Positions 6,404 through 6,486 of a stretch of 6,486 nt of DNA are shown here, in pieces. Where the stretch lies: positions 1 to 6,486 of the forward strand of contig VXZL01000454.1 in NCBI GenBank assembly GCA_009845505.1. The letters run 5' to 3'. Position 1 is the first letter of the stretch. Each line of letters starts with the position of its first letter. Under the pieces are notes generated by a model, which searched no databases, was not told the origin of the DNA, and was given only the letters and a program-made list of their open reading frames with translations. The translations under genes and the position numbers were made by a program. This DNA comes from Candidatus Poribacteria bacterium. GTDB lineage: Bacteria; Poribacteria; WGA-4E; WGA-3G.

Positions 6404-6486
6404 TTTTTAACTATGTACTCCTGGGCGGCGTTTCCGTTGTCAACGCCGATGAAAAATTAATAAGAAGCCTGCTCTGGGTTATGAAT
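6404..6486. other. hisF leader region with a 7-bp perfect dyad; no confident gene
   Basis: The 83 bases to the window edge hold CGGCGTT at 6426-6432 and its exact reverse complement AACGCCG at 6442-6448, with a 9-base loop. On the hisF (minus) strand this hairpin lies just upstream of the AGGAG site. No U-run follows on either strand, so it is not a standard terminator. A plus-strand frame from ATG 6379 stays open to the window edge (see findings). On the minus strand, a frame entering from the edge ends with NPEQASY and TAA at about 6457, and could be the tail of an upstream gene. Neither can be confirmed here. Confidence 0.35.

Noticed and set aside
6412..6443. TTGACA on the minus strand (6443 to 6438) as a hisF promoter.
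   Set aside because: The only -10-like hexamer (TACATA, 6417-6412) is 20 bases away, and the TTGACA overlaps the dyad; spacing and match are too poor.
1..6486. CRISPR arrays, tRNA or rRNA genes, insertion-sequence transposases.
   Set aside because: No regularly spaced repeats, no cloverleaf or rRNA-like sequence and no transposase motifs were found on either strand.

Overview
The window reads as a piece of a bacterial chromosome of moderate GC content. The tandem ABC-2 permeases with large extracytoplasmic loops (the DUF3526 style of membrane protein), the dense small toxin-antitoxin remnants and the dispersed CAGT-rich intergenic repeat together recall Candidatus Poribacteria or a similar uncultured lineage. 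This is an impression from protein style, not a database result.

Layout. (1) Positions 1-3748, plus strand: three consecutive ABC-2 type permease genes separated by only 3-4 bases. The first is cut by the window edge. The first and third are close paralogues and the second is a more distant one. No ATPase gene is in view; it probably lies upstream of the window. (2) Positions 3749-4591: an accessory islet. A strong extended -10 promoter drives an intact UPF0175-type antitoxin gene. It is followed by what I read as the wreck of two toxin-antitoxin loci: the N-terminal part of a PIN-domain toxin running out of frame into a DUF433 antitoxin-like fragment with no start codon. (3) Positions 4592-6403, minus strand: a class IV PLP aminotransferase (IlvE-like) and, upstream of it, hisF, with a degenerate inverted repeat between them. 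(4) Positions 6404-6486: the hisF leader, with a short perfect dyad.

How the genes work together. The permeases would form the membrane part of one or more ABC exporters or membrane-protein-handling complexes and are translationally coupled. The minus-strand pair belongs to amino-acid metabolism (histidine biosynthesis and amino-acid transamination). The antitoxin islet is functionally separate and sits at the point where the two strands' transcription converges.

The two most interesting points are the chimeric toxin-antitoxin remnant, and a HisF in which the second catalytic aspartate (position 130 in Thermotoga numbering) is glutamine while the nearby position 103, usually Asn, is Asp. No complete novel system was found.
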